Below the pieces are notes generated by a model that searched no databases, had not been told where the DNA came from, and saw only the letters and a program-made list of their open reading frames with translations. The position numbers were made by a program, and so were the translations under genes. A stretch of DNA of 64,000 nucleotides from Fulvivirga ligni (GTDB taxonomy: Bacteria; Bacteroidota; Bacteroidia; Cytophagales; Cyclobacteriaceae), in assembly GCF_021389935.1 (NCBI RefSeq), contig NZ_CP089979.1:3763001-3827000 (forward strand), in the 5' to 3' direction. Positions 28,308 to 36,589 of this stretch are shown in pieces (position 1 is the stretch's first letter; every line of letters starts with the position of its first letter).

Positions 28308-29120
28308 ATGTTCAAAAAAGCCAATCTATATTTTTTTATCTTTTGTGTAAGTGTTTTTACATTAATAAGCACGCACAAAACTAAGGCACAACTTTACATT
28401 GGTCCAAGAGTTGGAGCACAACTCTCCTGGTTAAGTTTTGAAGATAAGGATAATAAGGATTTTTTAAGTGTAGAACCTCATATCGGATATAATGGAGGAT
28501 TTTCTCTAGCTGCGCAGGTTAGGAAAAGGTTTTATTTGCAGGCCGATTTTCTATATAGCAGAAAGGGAAGGTTCTACGAAGGAGTAAAAGATCCTAGTTT
28601 GAAATATGAATTGGTGAATCATTATTTTGAATTACCAATCACCTATAGAATGGATTTTAAGTTCAATGTTGGTAAAACGGGTGGATTTAAAGGCTTTTTG
28701 GGAGTTGGTCCTAATGTAAGTTATTGGTGGAAGGGTGGTGGTTCTATGACCTCAAGTGAGTTGATAGAAGCCAATGTGCTAAAGGCACGAATTGAAGTGG
28801 AGTTTGGTGAAATGCCAGACGATCAGGTGGAAGGTTATAACGTATACGTTAATGATCCTAATCGTGTTCAACTAGGAATTAATTTCGTTACCGGCGTGGT
28901 ATTTGAACCACCTTCAGGTCAAATGATAGAAGTTGATCTCAGATTTAAATTAGGACATTCCTTTATGGCCAAAGACTCACCGGCCTATTTAAGCAATCTG
29001 TTTGATTTCTCGGATCCAATGAACACCCGAAATGTGGGCTTGGTATTGGGCGTATCATACATGTTTGATACTAAGATCTCTCAACGCAAAAGGGGTAAGT
29101 CTTCAGGGAAGATTAAATAA
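28308..29120 (+). CDS. PorT-family outer-membrane barrel protein
   Basis: A 270-aa protein with a signal peptide (HKTKAQ) and PorT/outer-membrane beta-barrel features: YIGPRVGAQLSWLSF, GYNGGFSLAAQVRKRFYLQADFLYSRKG, YFELPITYRMDFKF, FKGFLGVGPNVSYWW and a final strand GLVLGVSYMFD. The last 17 residues are very basic (QRKRGKSSGKIK). Proteins of this group include PorT of the T9SS, but many have other roles, so the assignment stays general. It faces the adhesin locus head to head, and its stop overlaps the convergent gene at 29113 by 8 bp. Confidence 0.8.
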   Translation: MFKKANLYFFIFCVSVFTLISTHKTKAQLYIGPRVGAQLSWLSFEDKDNKDFLSVEPHIGYNGGFSLAAQVRKRFYLQADFLYSRKGRFYEGVKDPSLKYELVNHYFELPITYRMDFKFNVGKTGGFKGFLGVGPNVSYWWKGGGSMTSSELIEANVLKARIEVEFGEMPDDQVEGYNVYVNDPNRVQLGINFVTGVVFEPPSGQMIEVDLRFKLGHSFMAKDSPAYLSNLFDFSDPMNTRNVGLVLGVSYMFDTKISQRKRGKSSGKIK

Positions 29121-29718
29121 ACTCATCAACTTCCAAAGATTCAAGGATGTCTGCCAGCTCATCATAATCTTTGTAGCCTGGGCGTAGCTCATCACCACCT
29201 TGAAGTGCTATGCCTTTGGCGCCTGTCTCTTCAAGTAGGTCGGCAATGTTATTTTCGTTGATGCCTGAGCTAATGAGTAATTGATAGGAACCACTATATT
29301 TTTTAATAGTGGTTTTTTCATCTTCAGACCATTCCTCTTTACTAGACCCCACCATTAGATATTCAATATTTAAGTCACTGGAAAGCCCTTCTAAAGTTGC
29401 TGGATCAACATTAAGAATAATAGGTGTATTCAAAACCTGAAGTTCTTCAACCAACTCAGCATTATTAATTTGGATATAGGCTAAGTCGTAGTCTTTAACT
29501 GTTTCTATTATCTGAGTGGCGGTGTAGTTATCAAATTCACCCACATACTCTACCCCAGATAGCCATTCTATAAGTTCCTTAAAGGTGTCTGGTGCAATGT
29601 AGCCGTGAGCCTCTTTCTCAAGGTTGAAACCAATCAGATTTACTTCCATTCCTGCACAGTATCTGGCATCTGATAAATTGTTTACTGAACTCACTTTTAC
29701 AAAAGTACTAAGCGCCAT
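29113..29718 (-). CDS. TrpF-like protein lacking the catalytic cysteine
   Basis: A 201-aa protein resembling phosphoribosylanthranilate isomerase along its length: VKVSSVNNLSDARYCAGMEVNLIGFNLE at the N-terminus corresponds to KICG...DA..A...GAD..GF, and LLISSGINENNI...GIALQGGDELRPGYKDYDEL to the phosphate-binding end. In true TrpF the general base is the Cys of KICG; here the site is Ser10 (KVSS), and the usual phosphate-site glycines are weakened. It is therefore probably not a working tryptophan enzyme but a relative with a new or lost function. It is not next to other trp genes. Confidence in the fold is fair, in the function low. Confidence 0.7.
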   Translation of the reverse strand: MALSTFVKVSSVNNLSDARYCAGMEVNLIGFNLEKEAHGYIAPDTFKELIEWLSGVEYVGEFDNYTATQIIETVKDYDLAYIQINNAELVEELQVLNTPIILNVDPATLEGLSSDLNIEYLMVGSSKEEWSEDEKTTIKKYSGSYQLLISSGINENNIADLLEETGAKGIALQGGDELRPGYKDYDELADILESLEVDEFI

Positions 29719-29867
29719 AGATAATTATTATTAACTGATAAATAGAATCCATTAAATAAGTGGTGCAAAACTAAGCGAAAATAATTTGTTTCGCACTGCG
29801 ATCCTGAAAGAAGCAGAGATCCAATGGATTAGATAATTAATTTTTAAATTAGCATAAAAATAAGAAC

Positions 29868-30185
29868 ATGGCAGTAGAAGTTTTAACTGATGATAATTTT
29901 GCCTCTACCATCAAAGAGGAAGAAAAAGTAGTAGTGAAATATTTTGCAGGCTGGTGTGGTAGCTGTAGACTATTTGCTCCTAAGTATAAAAGACTTTCTG
30001 GTGACGAACGTTTCACGGACATTAAATTTTTAGATGTAGATGCTGAGAAAAACCCAGAAGCAAGAAAGCTAGCTGGCGTAACTAATCTTCCATTTTTTGC
30101 TGTTTTTAAAGGTGGTGAGTTATTAGGAACTGTAGCTACTTCTAAGGAAGAGGGCGTTGTAGAATTATTAGAGAAGTTAAATTAA
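29868..30185 (+). CDS. Thioredoxin-family protein (CGSC)
   Basis: A 105-aa cytoplasmic thioredoxin-fold protein, near the standard family length. The active site is C30-G-S-C33 in FAGWCGSCRLFAPKYKRL, where classic thioredoxins have CGPC; CGSC variants tend to have a different redox potential. The cis-Pro is in TNLPFFAVF. There is no signal peptide. The small gene at 30190 follows after 4 bp and is almost certainly cotranscribed. Similar pairs are common in Bacteroidota, often with a peroxiredoxin; none is next to it here. Confidence 0.93.
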   Translation: MAVEVLTDDNFASTIKEEEKVVVKYFAGWCGSCRLFAPKYKRLSGDERFTDIKFLDVDAEKNPEARKLAGVTNLPFFAVFKGGELLGTVATSKEEGVVELLEKLN

Positions 30186-30189
30186 GATC

Positions 30190-30432
30190 ATGAAGATACC
30201 TGAGATTAAAAGACTTGTTGAGGCTTATGATATCGCCGCTTTAATGAAAGCAGAGGAAGATCTCGTAAATGAAGAAGCTTTAGATATTGAAGTGAATGGT
30301 GCTGACGAAGGCGAAAAGCTCACTCACATTTTTGCTGCTATCTATATCATCAATAAAATGAATGATGACAAAGTGGAATTTAAAGCTGCTTTGAGAGACT
30401 ATACCAGCAAGGTGAGAGAGTCTATTAACTAG
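30190..30432 (+). CDS. Small conserved partner of thioredoxin (DUF6952-like)
   Basis: An 80-aa acidic, helical protein (EIKRLVEAYDIAALMKAEEDLVNEEALDIEVNG and LTHIFAAIYIINKMNDD). It resembles the small family found directly after thioredoxin in many Bacteroidota, which I believe is DUF6952; the exact family number should be treated as tentative. It has no enzymatic motif. The 4-bp spacing from the thioredoxin gene supports translational coupling and a role linked to the redox protein. Confidence 0.8.
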   Translation: MKIPEIKRLVEAYDIAALMKAEEDLVNEEALDIEVNGADEGEKLTHIFAAIYIINKMNDDKVEFKAALRDYTSKVRESIN

Positions 30433-30456
30433 TAGAAATAATATATTTACGTACTG

Positions 30457-30498
30457 AGCTTCAGGCTTCTGTGGATTTCACAGACCTGAAGCTTTTTT
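30457..30498 (+). terminator. Rho-independent terminator after the thioredoxin operon
   Basis: AGCTTCAGG (30457-30465) pairs with CCTGAAGCT (30485-30493), followed by a T run. The loop holds a second small stem (CTGTG/CACAG). Confidence 0.85.
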
Positions 30499-30545
30499 AT
30501 TTGTAAGGAATTCAACTAAATTCACCTGGAGATATTATTGTGCAC

Positions 30546-31235
30546 ATGAGGAGATTGATTATCATCATTAGTATTGTAATGCTGGGCTGCAAAAATGAAG
30601 AGGTGGCTCCAGACCCTTCCAGGTTGGGACTGGATTTCTTTCCTGTAAGTATAGGGCAATACCAGACTTATCAGGTTAATGATATTCAGTATCTCATAGG
30701 AGGAGAGAAAGATGAGAGTAATTATCAGCTAAAGGTAGAGGTGGTAGACTCATTTTACAGCCAGACTAACGCGCTAACCTATGTAATTCATAGATCGAAG
30801 AGAGACTCTGAAGCGAATAGTTGGGAGCTGGAATCTGCGTGGCCTGTGAGAGTATCCCAGAATCAAGTGGTGGTTACAGAGGAAAATGTACCATATATTA
30901 AACTTAGCCTGCCAGTGGAGAACGGGAGGACGTGGGATGGTAATGCTCTGAATACCAATGATGAGGATGATTATGAAATAGATAGTATCAACTTTGCATA
31001 CATTACGCCATTGGAGGATACTATTCCAAACACACTAACCGTAATACAAAATGACAATCAGGATTTTACGGTAGAGTTAGATCGCAGGTATGAAATTTAT
31101 GCCAGGAATGTGGGTCTGGTTTATAAAGAAGACCTTTTACTTCAGTATTGTACGGATGAAGATTGCATTGGCCAGCAAGAAGTAGAAGGAGGGCACGAAT
31201 ACCGCCAATATATAATTGACTATGGTAAAAACTAA
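30546..31235 (+). CDS. Lipoprotein of unknown function
   Basis: A 229-aa predicted lipoprotein: MRRLIIIISIVMLGC with lipidation Cys15. I use the ATG at 30546; a GTG two codons upstream is possible but would give the same product. The mature part (LDFFPVSIGQYQTYQVNDIQYLIGG...) resembles the small extracytoplasmic lipoproteins often found beside secreted peptidases in Bacteroidota; it has acidic stretches and two Cys near the C-terminus (YCTDEDC). The last 14 bp overlap the start of the subtilase gene, so the two are translationally coupled and may work together. Confidence 0.82.
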   Translation: MRRLIIIISIVMLGCKNEEVAPDPSRLGLDFFPVSIGQYQTYQVNDIQYLIGGEKDESNYQLKVEVVDSFYSQTNALTYVIHRSKRDSEANSWELESAWPVRVSQNQVVVTEENVPYIKLSLPVENGRTWDGNALNTNDEDDYEIDSINFAYITPLEDTIPNTLTVIQNDNQDFTVELDRRYEIYARNVGLVYKEDLLLQYCTDEDCIGQQEVEGGHEYRQYIIDYGKN

Positions 31236-32808
31236 TATTTTAACTGTTCTCCTTACTTTTTTAGGATTAAGCCTGTACGCACAAAACCGCTACATGGTTT
31301 ACTTCACAGATAAAGAAAATTCTCCCTATTCCACTAATTCTCCAGAAGCTTTTCTCTCTCAAAAATCAATAAACAGACGCTTGGATCAGTCTATTACAAT
31401 AGATGAGTCAGACCTGCCTGTGAATCCCGCTTATGTACAAGGGGTGCAGGATTTAGGGGTAGCTACCTATTATCGATCTAAATGGCTGAATGGCGTTTTT
31501 ATTGAAACTCAACCGAGTTCATTGGAGTCTATTCTGGCTCTTGATTATGTTGAGTCAATTGTATTATTGGCTCCAGGTACAAAATTAGGACGAATTGGAA
31601 GTGCTGCCAGTGAGAATGAGCAACAGAAAGAACAGGCCGAAACTGATTTGCAGCTAGAGATGATGGGATTAAACAAGCTACATGATGAGGGTTATAGAGG
31701 TGAAGGAATGTATGTTGCAGTATTTGATGGAGGCTTTTCTGGATATTCTCAAATATCTGGTATGGAGAATGTTAGCGTAGATCAATTAAAGTATAGCTAT
31801 AATTTTGTAAGTAACTCTTCATCAGTGAATGCTGGTTCTGATCATGGTACCAAAGTGCTGTCCATAATGGCTGGTGAAATTGCAGGTGAATATACAGGTA
31901 GTGCACATAACGCTGATTATATGCTTTGCATTACAGAAGATATATCAGGTGAGTATACTATTGAGGAATATAACTGGCTGGTAGCCGCAGAAAGAGCAGA
32001 TAGCGCGGGTGTAGATATTATCAATAGCTCCTTAGGTTATTTCGATTTCGATGACCCTAGTATGAATTACACACCAGAGGACTTTGATGGGGAGACTACA
32101 ATCATAGCCAAGGCTGCTAATTTTGCCACCGCAAAAGGTATGTTGGTGGTAGTGAGTGTTGGTAATGAAGGAAATAGCTATTGGGGCTATATAACGAGTC
32201 CGGCGGATGCACTGAATGTGATTTCTGTAGGTTCGATAACAACAGATTATTCATTGAGTGCTTTCAGCTCTAGTGGCCCTACAGAGGATGGCAGAATTAA
32301 GCCTGAGTTAGTGGCTTTGGGATCTGGTACTACTTTTCTTTCTTCATCAGGTATTACCTCGGGTAGTGGGACTTCCTTTGCCACGCCTTTAGTGGCCGGT
32401 TTTGCTTCTTGCTTATGGCAGAAATATAGAGACTTATCCGCAGCTGAAATTCGTGCTATGATGCTGGCTAATGCCAGTCAAAGTAGTGATCCGGAGAATG
32501 GCTTTGGGTACGGTATACCAAATTATAACAACATCATTTCCGGCAATGAAAAGGTCGTTGATCAGCAGGCTTTTTTGGTGTATCCTAATCCATTATTAGG
32601 TGATGAAATCACCATTAGAACGGCCGAATTTAAAGGCGATGCACAGGTTTCTATTTACAACTTGAATGGTGTGCTCTCTTTTGAAAAACATGCTTATTTC
32701 AATGGATACGATGATTTTAAGCTAAAAGTTAACTTGAGTAAAGGTATTTATTTAATGAAAATAGTAATGGCTAACCAAACCTACCACTCTAAACTCATTA
32801 AATACTAG
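31222..32808 (+). CDS. Secreted subtilisin-like serine protease (S8), T9SS type A
   Basis: A 528-aa secreted peptidase. The signal peptide ends near residue 21 (LSLYAQ). A prodomain region precedes the S8 domain, whose triad is D169 (VFDGGF), H208 (DHGTKV) and S385 (GTSFATPLVAG), with the oxyanion Asn in VSVGNEGNS. The C-terminal 80 residues are a T9SS type A sorting domain (VYPNPLLGDEITI, KGIYLMKIVM). I start at the ATG at 31222, which overlaps the lipoprotein gene by 14 bp. The enzyme should act on the cell surface or in the medium as a nutritional or processing protease. Confidence 0.94.
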   Translation: MVKTNILTVLLTFLGLSLYAQNRYMVYFTDKENSPYSTNSPEAFLSQKSINRRLDQSITIDESDLPVNPAYVQGVQDLGVATYYRSKWLNGVFIETQPSSLESILALDYVESIVLLAPGTKLGRIGSAASENEQQKEQAETDLQLEMMGLNKLHDEGYRGEGMYVAVFDGGFSGYSQISGMENVSVDQLKYSYNFVSNSSSVNAGSDHGTKVLSIMAGEIAGEYTGSAHNADYMLCITEDISGEYTIEEYNWLVAAERADSAGVDIINSSLGYFDFDDPSMNYTPEDFDGETTIIAKAANFATAKGMLVVVSVGNEGNSYWGYITSPADALNVISVGSITTDYSLSAFSSSGPTEDGRIKPELVALGSGTTFLSSSGITSGSGTSFATPLVAGFASCLWQKYRDLSAAEIRAMMLANASQSSDPENGFGYGIPNYNNIISGNEKVVDQQAFLVYPNPLLGDEITIRTAEFKGDAQVSIYNLNGVLSFEKHAYFNGYDDFKLKVNLSKGIYLMKIVMANQTYHSKLIKY

Positions 32809-32818
32809 TTCATTTTTC

Positions 32819-32826
32819 TATCTTTG
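32819..32826 (+). promoter_or_regulatory. Candidate Bacteroidota -7 promoter element before rpe
   Basis: TATCTTTG matches the TAnnTTTG -7 consensus of Bacteroidota sigma factors. It lies only 5 bp before the rpe ATG, so transcription from it would give a leaderless or nearly leaderless mRNA. I see no good TTG at the -33 position, so this is tentative. Confidence 0.35.
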
Positions 32827-32831
32827 ACCAC

Positions 32832-33485
32832 ATGAAAAAACCGTTGATTGCACCGTCCGTTTTAGCTTCTGATTTTGCCAACCTACAAAGTGAAGTAGAA
32901 ATGCTTAACCGCAGTACTGCAGACTGGATTCATGTGGATATTATGGATGGAATTTTCGTGCCTAATATCTCCTTCGGCATCCCTGTTACGGAGGCCATCA
33001 ACAGACATGCGCAAAAGCCGCTAGATGTTCACCTGATGATTGAGAAGCCTGAGAATTATGTTAAAGCTTTTCATGAAGCTGGTGCCGCATCACTTACGGT
33101 TCATTATGAGGCTTGTCCGCATTTGCATAGGAATATCCAACAGATAAAAGAGCTGGGATGCAAAGCTGGTGTAGCACTTAACCCGCATACAAAAGTTGAT
33201 TTACTTGCCGATATTATTCAGGATATTGACATCGTTCTAGTCATGTCCGTTAACCCTGGTTTTGGAGGTCAAAAATTCATTGAGAAAACCTATGATAAAG
33301 TGAAGGAGCTCAAGGAAATGATTAATCTGGCTGGCAGCAATACACTTATCGAGATTGATGGGGGAGTTAACCAGAACAATGCTAAGGCATTAATCGACGC
33401 TGGTGCTGATGTGCTGGTGGCGGGTAGCTTTGTTTTCAAATCAAATGACCCTGTAAGTACTATATCAGACCTGAAGAACGTTTAG
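32832..33485 (+). CDS. rpe: Ribulose-phosphate 3-epimerase
   Basis: A 217-aa cytoplasmic TIM-barrel enzyme that interconverts ribulose 5-phosphate and xylulose 5-phosphate in the pentose phosphate pathway. Full family length with all signature parts: IAPSVLASDFANL, WIHVDIMDGIFVPNISFG (metal-binding Asp and His), PLDVHLMIEKPE, HYEAC, VLVMSVNPGFGGQKFI and EIDGGVNQNNA, ending in the phosphate-binding VAGSFVFKS. The TonB receptor gene begins 7 bp downstream, so the two may share a transcript, although their functions are unrelated. Confidence 0.97.
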   Translation: MKKPLIAPSVLASDFANLQSEVEMLNRSTADWIHVDIMDGIFVPNISFGIPVTEAINRHAQKPLDVHLMIEKPENYVKAFHEAGAASLTVHYEACPHLHRNIQQIKELGCKAGVALNPHTKVDLLADIIQDIDIVLVMSVNPGFGGQKFIEKTYDKVKELKEMINLAGSNTLIEIDGGVNQNNAKALIDAGADVLVAGSFVFKSNDPVSTISDLKNV

Positions 33486-33492
33486 TTAGCTG

Positions 33493-35844
33493 ATGAGACT
33501 TTTACTATCCTTAATTCTATGTGTTTGCTGTTCTCTTGCTTATGGTCAAAGTGGTATTGAGGGTGTAGTTAAAAGTAAGTCAGGTGCTACTATACCTAGC
33601 GTAAATGTGCAAATTAACCAAAGCACAAAAGGTACAACTACGAATAATAACGGGCAATTTAGGCTTCCGCTTAATGCTGGTACCTACATCATTTCATTCA
33701 CTCATGTGAGTTATCAAACCTACCACGATACGGTTAAAGTGTCTGATAATCAATTTGTTAAAATTGAGGCTTTGCTTGAAGAGCGCACTGAGGTGCTGGG
33801 TGAGGTAAAGATTGAAGATAGGCTGGAAGAGGTCAATGAAGTTAGTATTACCAAGATAGATCCTATATCCGCCCAGGCGCTGGTGACGCCATTCGGTGAT
33901 TTTACTAAGGTTCTGGCCACATTGCCTGGCGTAGTGAGCAATAATGAGCTTTCTTCTGCTTATTCGGTTCGAGGTGGTAGTTTTGATGAGAACCTGGTGT
34001 ATGTAAACGACATTCCTATTTACCGACCTTTCTTAGTGAGCAATGGCCAGCAGGAGGGGTTGAGCTTTGTAAATAGCGCTATGGTAGAGAGCGTGTCATT
34101 TAGTGCGGGTGGATGGCAGCCTAAGTACGGAGATAAACTATCTTCTGTGCTGAATGTGAACTATAAAAAAACAAAAACCTTTGGAGCGTCAGCGAATATT
34201 CATCTTCTGGGAGGATCAGCCCATGTGGAAGGAACTTCTGGCGATGAAAAACTGACTTACGTAGCTGGTATTCGACATAAATCTGCTCAGTACCTGCTCA
34301 ATACTTTGGAAACCCAAGGGCAGTACCTTCCTAAATTCACTGATTTTCAGGCTTTGGTTAATTATCAGATCAGCGATAATACAGAGATTGATATCCTGGG
34401 CTCATATGCCCGTAATAGATACCTTACTGAGCCGGAAAGTAGGGAGACCGAATTCGGTACTTTTAACCAGTCATTCAGGCTTTTTGTGGGCTTTGTGGGG
34501 CAGGAGATATTACAATACGATACTTATCAGGGTGGTCTTAAGTTAACCCATCATTTCAATGAGAGCTGGACCTCAAAACTGATAGTTTCTGGTGTTTATG
34601 GTATAGAAAGGGAATATACTGATATAGAAGGCGGATATAGATTATGTGACGTTGATAAGAACCTGGGAAGTAATTCATTCAATGAATGTGTATTCATCAG
34701 AGGGATTGGTTCAAATTATGATTATGGAAGAAATACATTGGAGGCCAATATTGTCAATGTAGAAAATAGGAACGAGATTATTCTTGATGATAATGACGTT
34801 GTGGAGTTTGGTCTCGGCTACTCTTATCAAAACATTGAAGATCAGCTGAATGAATACAGTTTTAAGGATTCCTCTGATTATGTGACTGAGATTCAGGCGC
34901 TTTCATCAGAGAATCAATTAAAGAGCAACCGATATACCGCATTCGTTCAGCATACGCATTACTTTTCTTCTAAGTTCAATAGTACTTACGGAGCGCGATT
35001 GAACTACTGGGATGTGAACGAGCAGCTTTTAATCAGTCCCAGAGTACAGTTTTCATATGCCCCACAATGGCAGAAGGATGTGGTTTTTAATGCGGCTGTA
35101 GGCCTTTATCAGCAGCAACCTTTTTACAGGGAACTGAGAGATTTTAATGGAGACCTGAACAGAGACCTCAAAGCCCAACGATCTCTGCATATCATTGGAG
35201 GTATGAACTACAGCTTTAAATGGTGGGACAGGGACTTTAAATTCATCAGTGAATTGTATTATAAGCGCATAAGCAATGTGGTGCCTTATGAGATTGATAA
35301 TGTGAAAGTGAGATATTATGCTAACAACGATGCCAAGGCCTATGCTGCTGGTCTTGATTTAAGACTTAGTGGTGAGTTTATACCAGGGGCGGAGTCATGG
35401 TTTAGCTTAGGTGTGCTAAATGCCAGAGAAGATGTGGCGGGAGATGGTAGAAGCTACATTCGCAGGCCCACTGACCAACGCATAAATATGGCCATTTTCT
35501 TTCAGGATCATTTGCCCGGTAATCCTACCATACGGGTGAGTCTGAACCTTTTATATGGCTCTGGGTTACCGTTTGGACCGCCGCAGGATTACGAAAGAAG
35601 AAACGTATTTAACGGAGATTCGTATACCAGACTTGATATAGGTTTTTCGAAACTGTTTTATATCAACGAATTGAAGTATAATAAAAAAAGGCAATTGATA
35701 CTTAGCGCCGAAGTTTTAAACCTCTTTGGCACATCTAATGCCATTTCTTATACCTGGATCAGCGATGTAAATAACAATCAGTTTGCAGTACCTAATACCT
35801 TATCGGCAAGATTTTTGAATATCAAACTATCATTAAAGATTTAG
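33493..35844 (+). CDS. TonB-dependent receptor with carboxypeptidase-like N-domain
   Basis: A 783-aa outer-membrane transporter. The signal peptide (SLAYGQ) is followed by a CarboxypepD_reg-like domain (about 21-105, SGIEGVVKSKSGATIPSVNVQI, and FTHVSYQTYHDTVKV), a plug (about 130-225, VTPFGDFTKVLATLPGVVSNNELSSAYSVRGGSFDENLVYVNDIPIYRPF) and a 22-strand barrel ending in FLNIKLSLKI. There is no SusD-like gene next to it, so it is not a classical Sus glycan system; the substrate could be a siderophore, vitamin or peptide. It lies 7 bp after rpe. Confidence 0.92.
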   Translation: MRLLLSLILCVCCSLAYGQSGIEGVVKSKSGATIPSVNVQINQSTKGTTTNNNGQFRLPLNAGTYIISFTHVSYQTYHDTVKVSDNQFVKIEALLEERTEVLGEVKIEDRLEEVNEVSITKIDPISAQALVTPFGDFTKVLATLPGVVSNNELSSAYSVRGGSFDENLVYVNDIPIYRPFLVSNGQQEGLSFVNSAMVESVSFSAGGWQPKYGDKLSSVLNVNYKKTKTFGASANIHLLGGSAHVEGTSGDEKLTYVAGIRHKSAQYLLNTLETQGQYLPKFTDFQALVNYQISDNTEIDILGSYARNRYLTEPESRETEFGTFNQSFRLFVGFVGQEILQYDTYQGGLKLTHHFNESWTSKLIVSGVYGIEREYTDIEGGYRLCDVDKNLGSNSFNECVFIRGIGSNYDYGRNTLEANIVNVENRNEIILDDNDVVEFGLGYSYQNIEDQLNEYSFKDSSDYVTEIQALSSENQLKSNRYTAFVQHTHYFSSKFNSTYGARLNYWDVNEQLLISPRVQFSYAPQWQKDVVFNAAVGLYQQQPFYRELRDFNGDLNRDLKAQRSLHIIGGMNYSFKWWDRDFKFISELYYKRISNVVPYEIDNVKVRYYANNDAKAYAAGLDLRLSGEFIPGAESWFSLGVLNAREDVAGDGRSYIRRPTDQRINMAIFFQDHLPGNPTIRVSLNLLYGSGLPFGPPQDYERRNVFNGDSYTRLDIGFSKLFYINELKYNKKRQLILSAEVLNLFGTSNAISYTWISDVNNNQFAVPNTLSARFLNIKLSLKI

Positions 35845-35888
35845 AAACACAGTTTAGATTTCATTTTTTACATTATCATTCTACCAAT

Positions 35889-36479
35889 ATGAAAAATTCA
35901 TTTAAAACCGCGGCAATCGCCATTTTTTCTATAGCCATACTTTTTGGTTGTTCTCAAAGAACAGTTACCAGAGTAAGCCCTGATCAGCAAATAGACCTTA
36001 GTGGTCGCTGGAACGACGTTGATTCTAAAATGGTAGCCAATAAAATGGTTCAGCAGTTTTTAAACAGCCCAAGATATCAGCAGTATAGCAGTGACAACGG
36101 TAAAACTCCAGCCATTATAGTGGGGTATATCAAAAACAAAACCAGTGAGCATATTGATTCAGATAACTATATCAAGAAGTTTGAAATGGAGATTTTCAAC
36201 TCTGGGTTAGCCGATTTAGTTGAGTCAGCTGAGTTTAGAGAAAAATTAAGAGAAGAAAGAGCAGATCAGCAGGAGTTTGCTTCACCTGAAACAGCTGCCA
36301 GCTGGGGAAAAGAGTATGGTGCGGACCTGATGCTTTTCGGTACTATGACCTCTGAAACAGATACTTACAATAAGAAAAAAGTAGTTAACTACATCACCAC
36401 CCTATACCTTACTGACCTTGAAACCAATAAAAGAGTATGGTACGGTCAGGAAGAAATCAAGAAATATATTGAGAACTAA
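35889..36479 (+). CDS. LpoB-like lipoprotein (penicillin-binding protein activator family)
   Basis: A 196-aa predicted lipoprotein (lipobox LFGC, lipidation Cys21). The mature part matches the LpoB/CsgG-like fold: LSGRWNDVDSKMVANKMVQQFL, VGYIKNKTSEHIDSDNYIKKFEMEIFNSG, then SWGKEYGADLMLFGTMTSETD and TLYLTDLETNKRVWYGQEEIKKYI. In gammaproteobacteria LpoB activates PBP1b from the outer membrane; in Bacteroidota the role of homologues is not settled, so the name is by similarity only. The COG3014-type lipoprotein gene follows after a terminator-like hairpin, a pairing seen in other genomes. Confidence 0.85.
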   Translation: MKNSFKTAAIAIFSIAILFGCSQRTVTRVSPDQQIDLSGRWNDVDSKMVANKMVQQFLNSPRYQQYSSDNGKTPAIIVGYIKNKTSEHIDSDNYIKKFEMEIFNSGLADLVESAEFREKLREERADQQEFASPETAASWGKEYGADLMLFGTMTSETDTYNKKKVVNYITTLYLTDLETNKRVWYGQEEIKKYIEN

Positions 36480-36506
36480 GAAGCTAGATTCTTAGACATA
36501 ATTATC

Positions 36507-36554
36507 ACACTAAGCCCTTCTCATAACATTAATTTGGCAGGGCTTGGTGTTTTG
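36507..36554 (+). terminator. Probable terminator after the LpoB-like gene
   Basis: ACACTAAGCCCT (36507-36518) pairs with AGGGCTTGGTGT (36539-36550) with one G-T wobble, followed by TTTT. Confidence 0.65.
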
Positions 36555-36589
36555 CTATTCATTCATTTTTTAAGCGGTTGCATTGCTTT

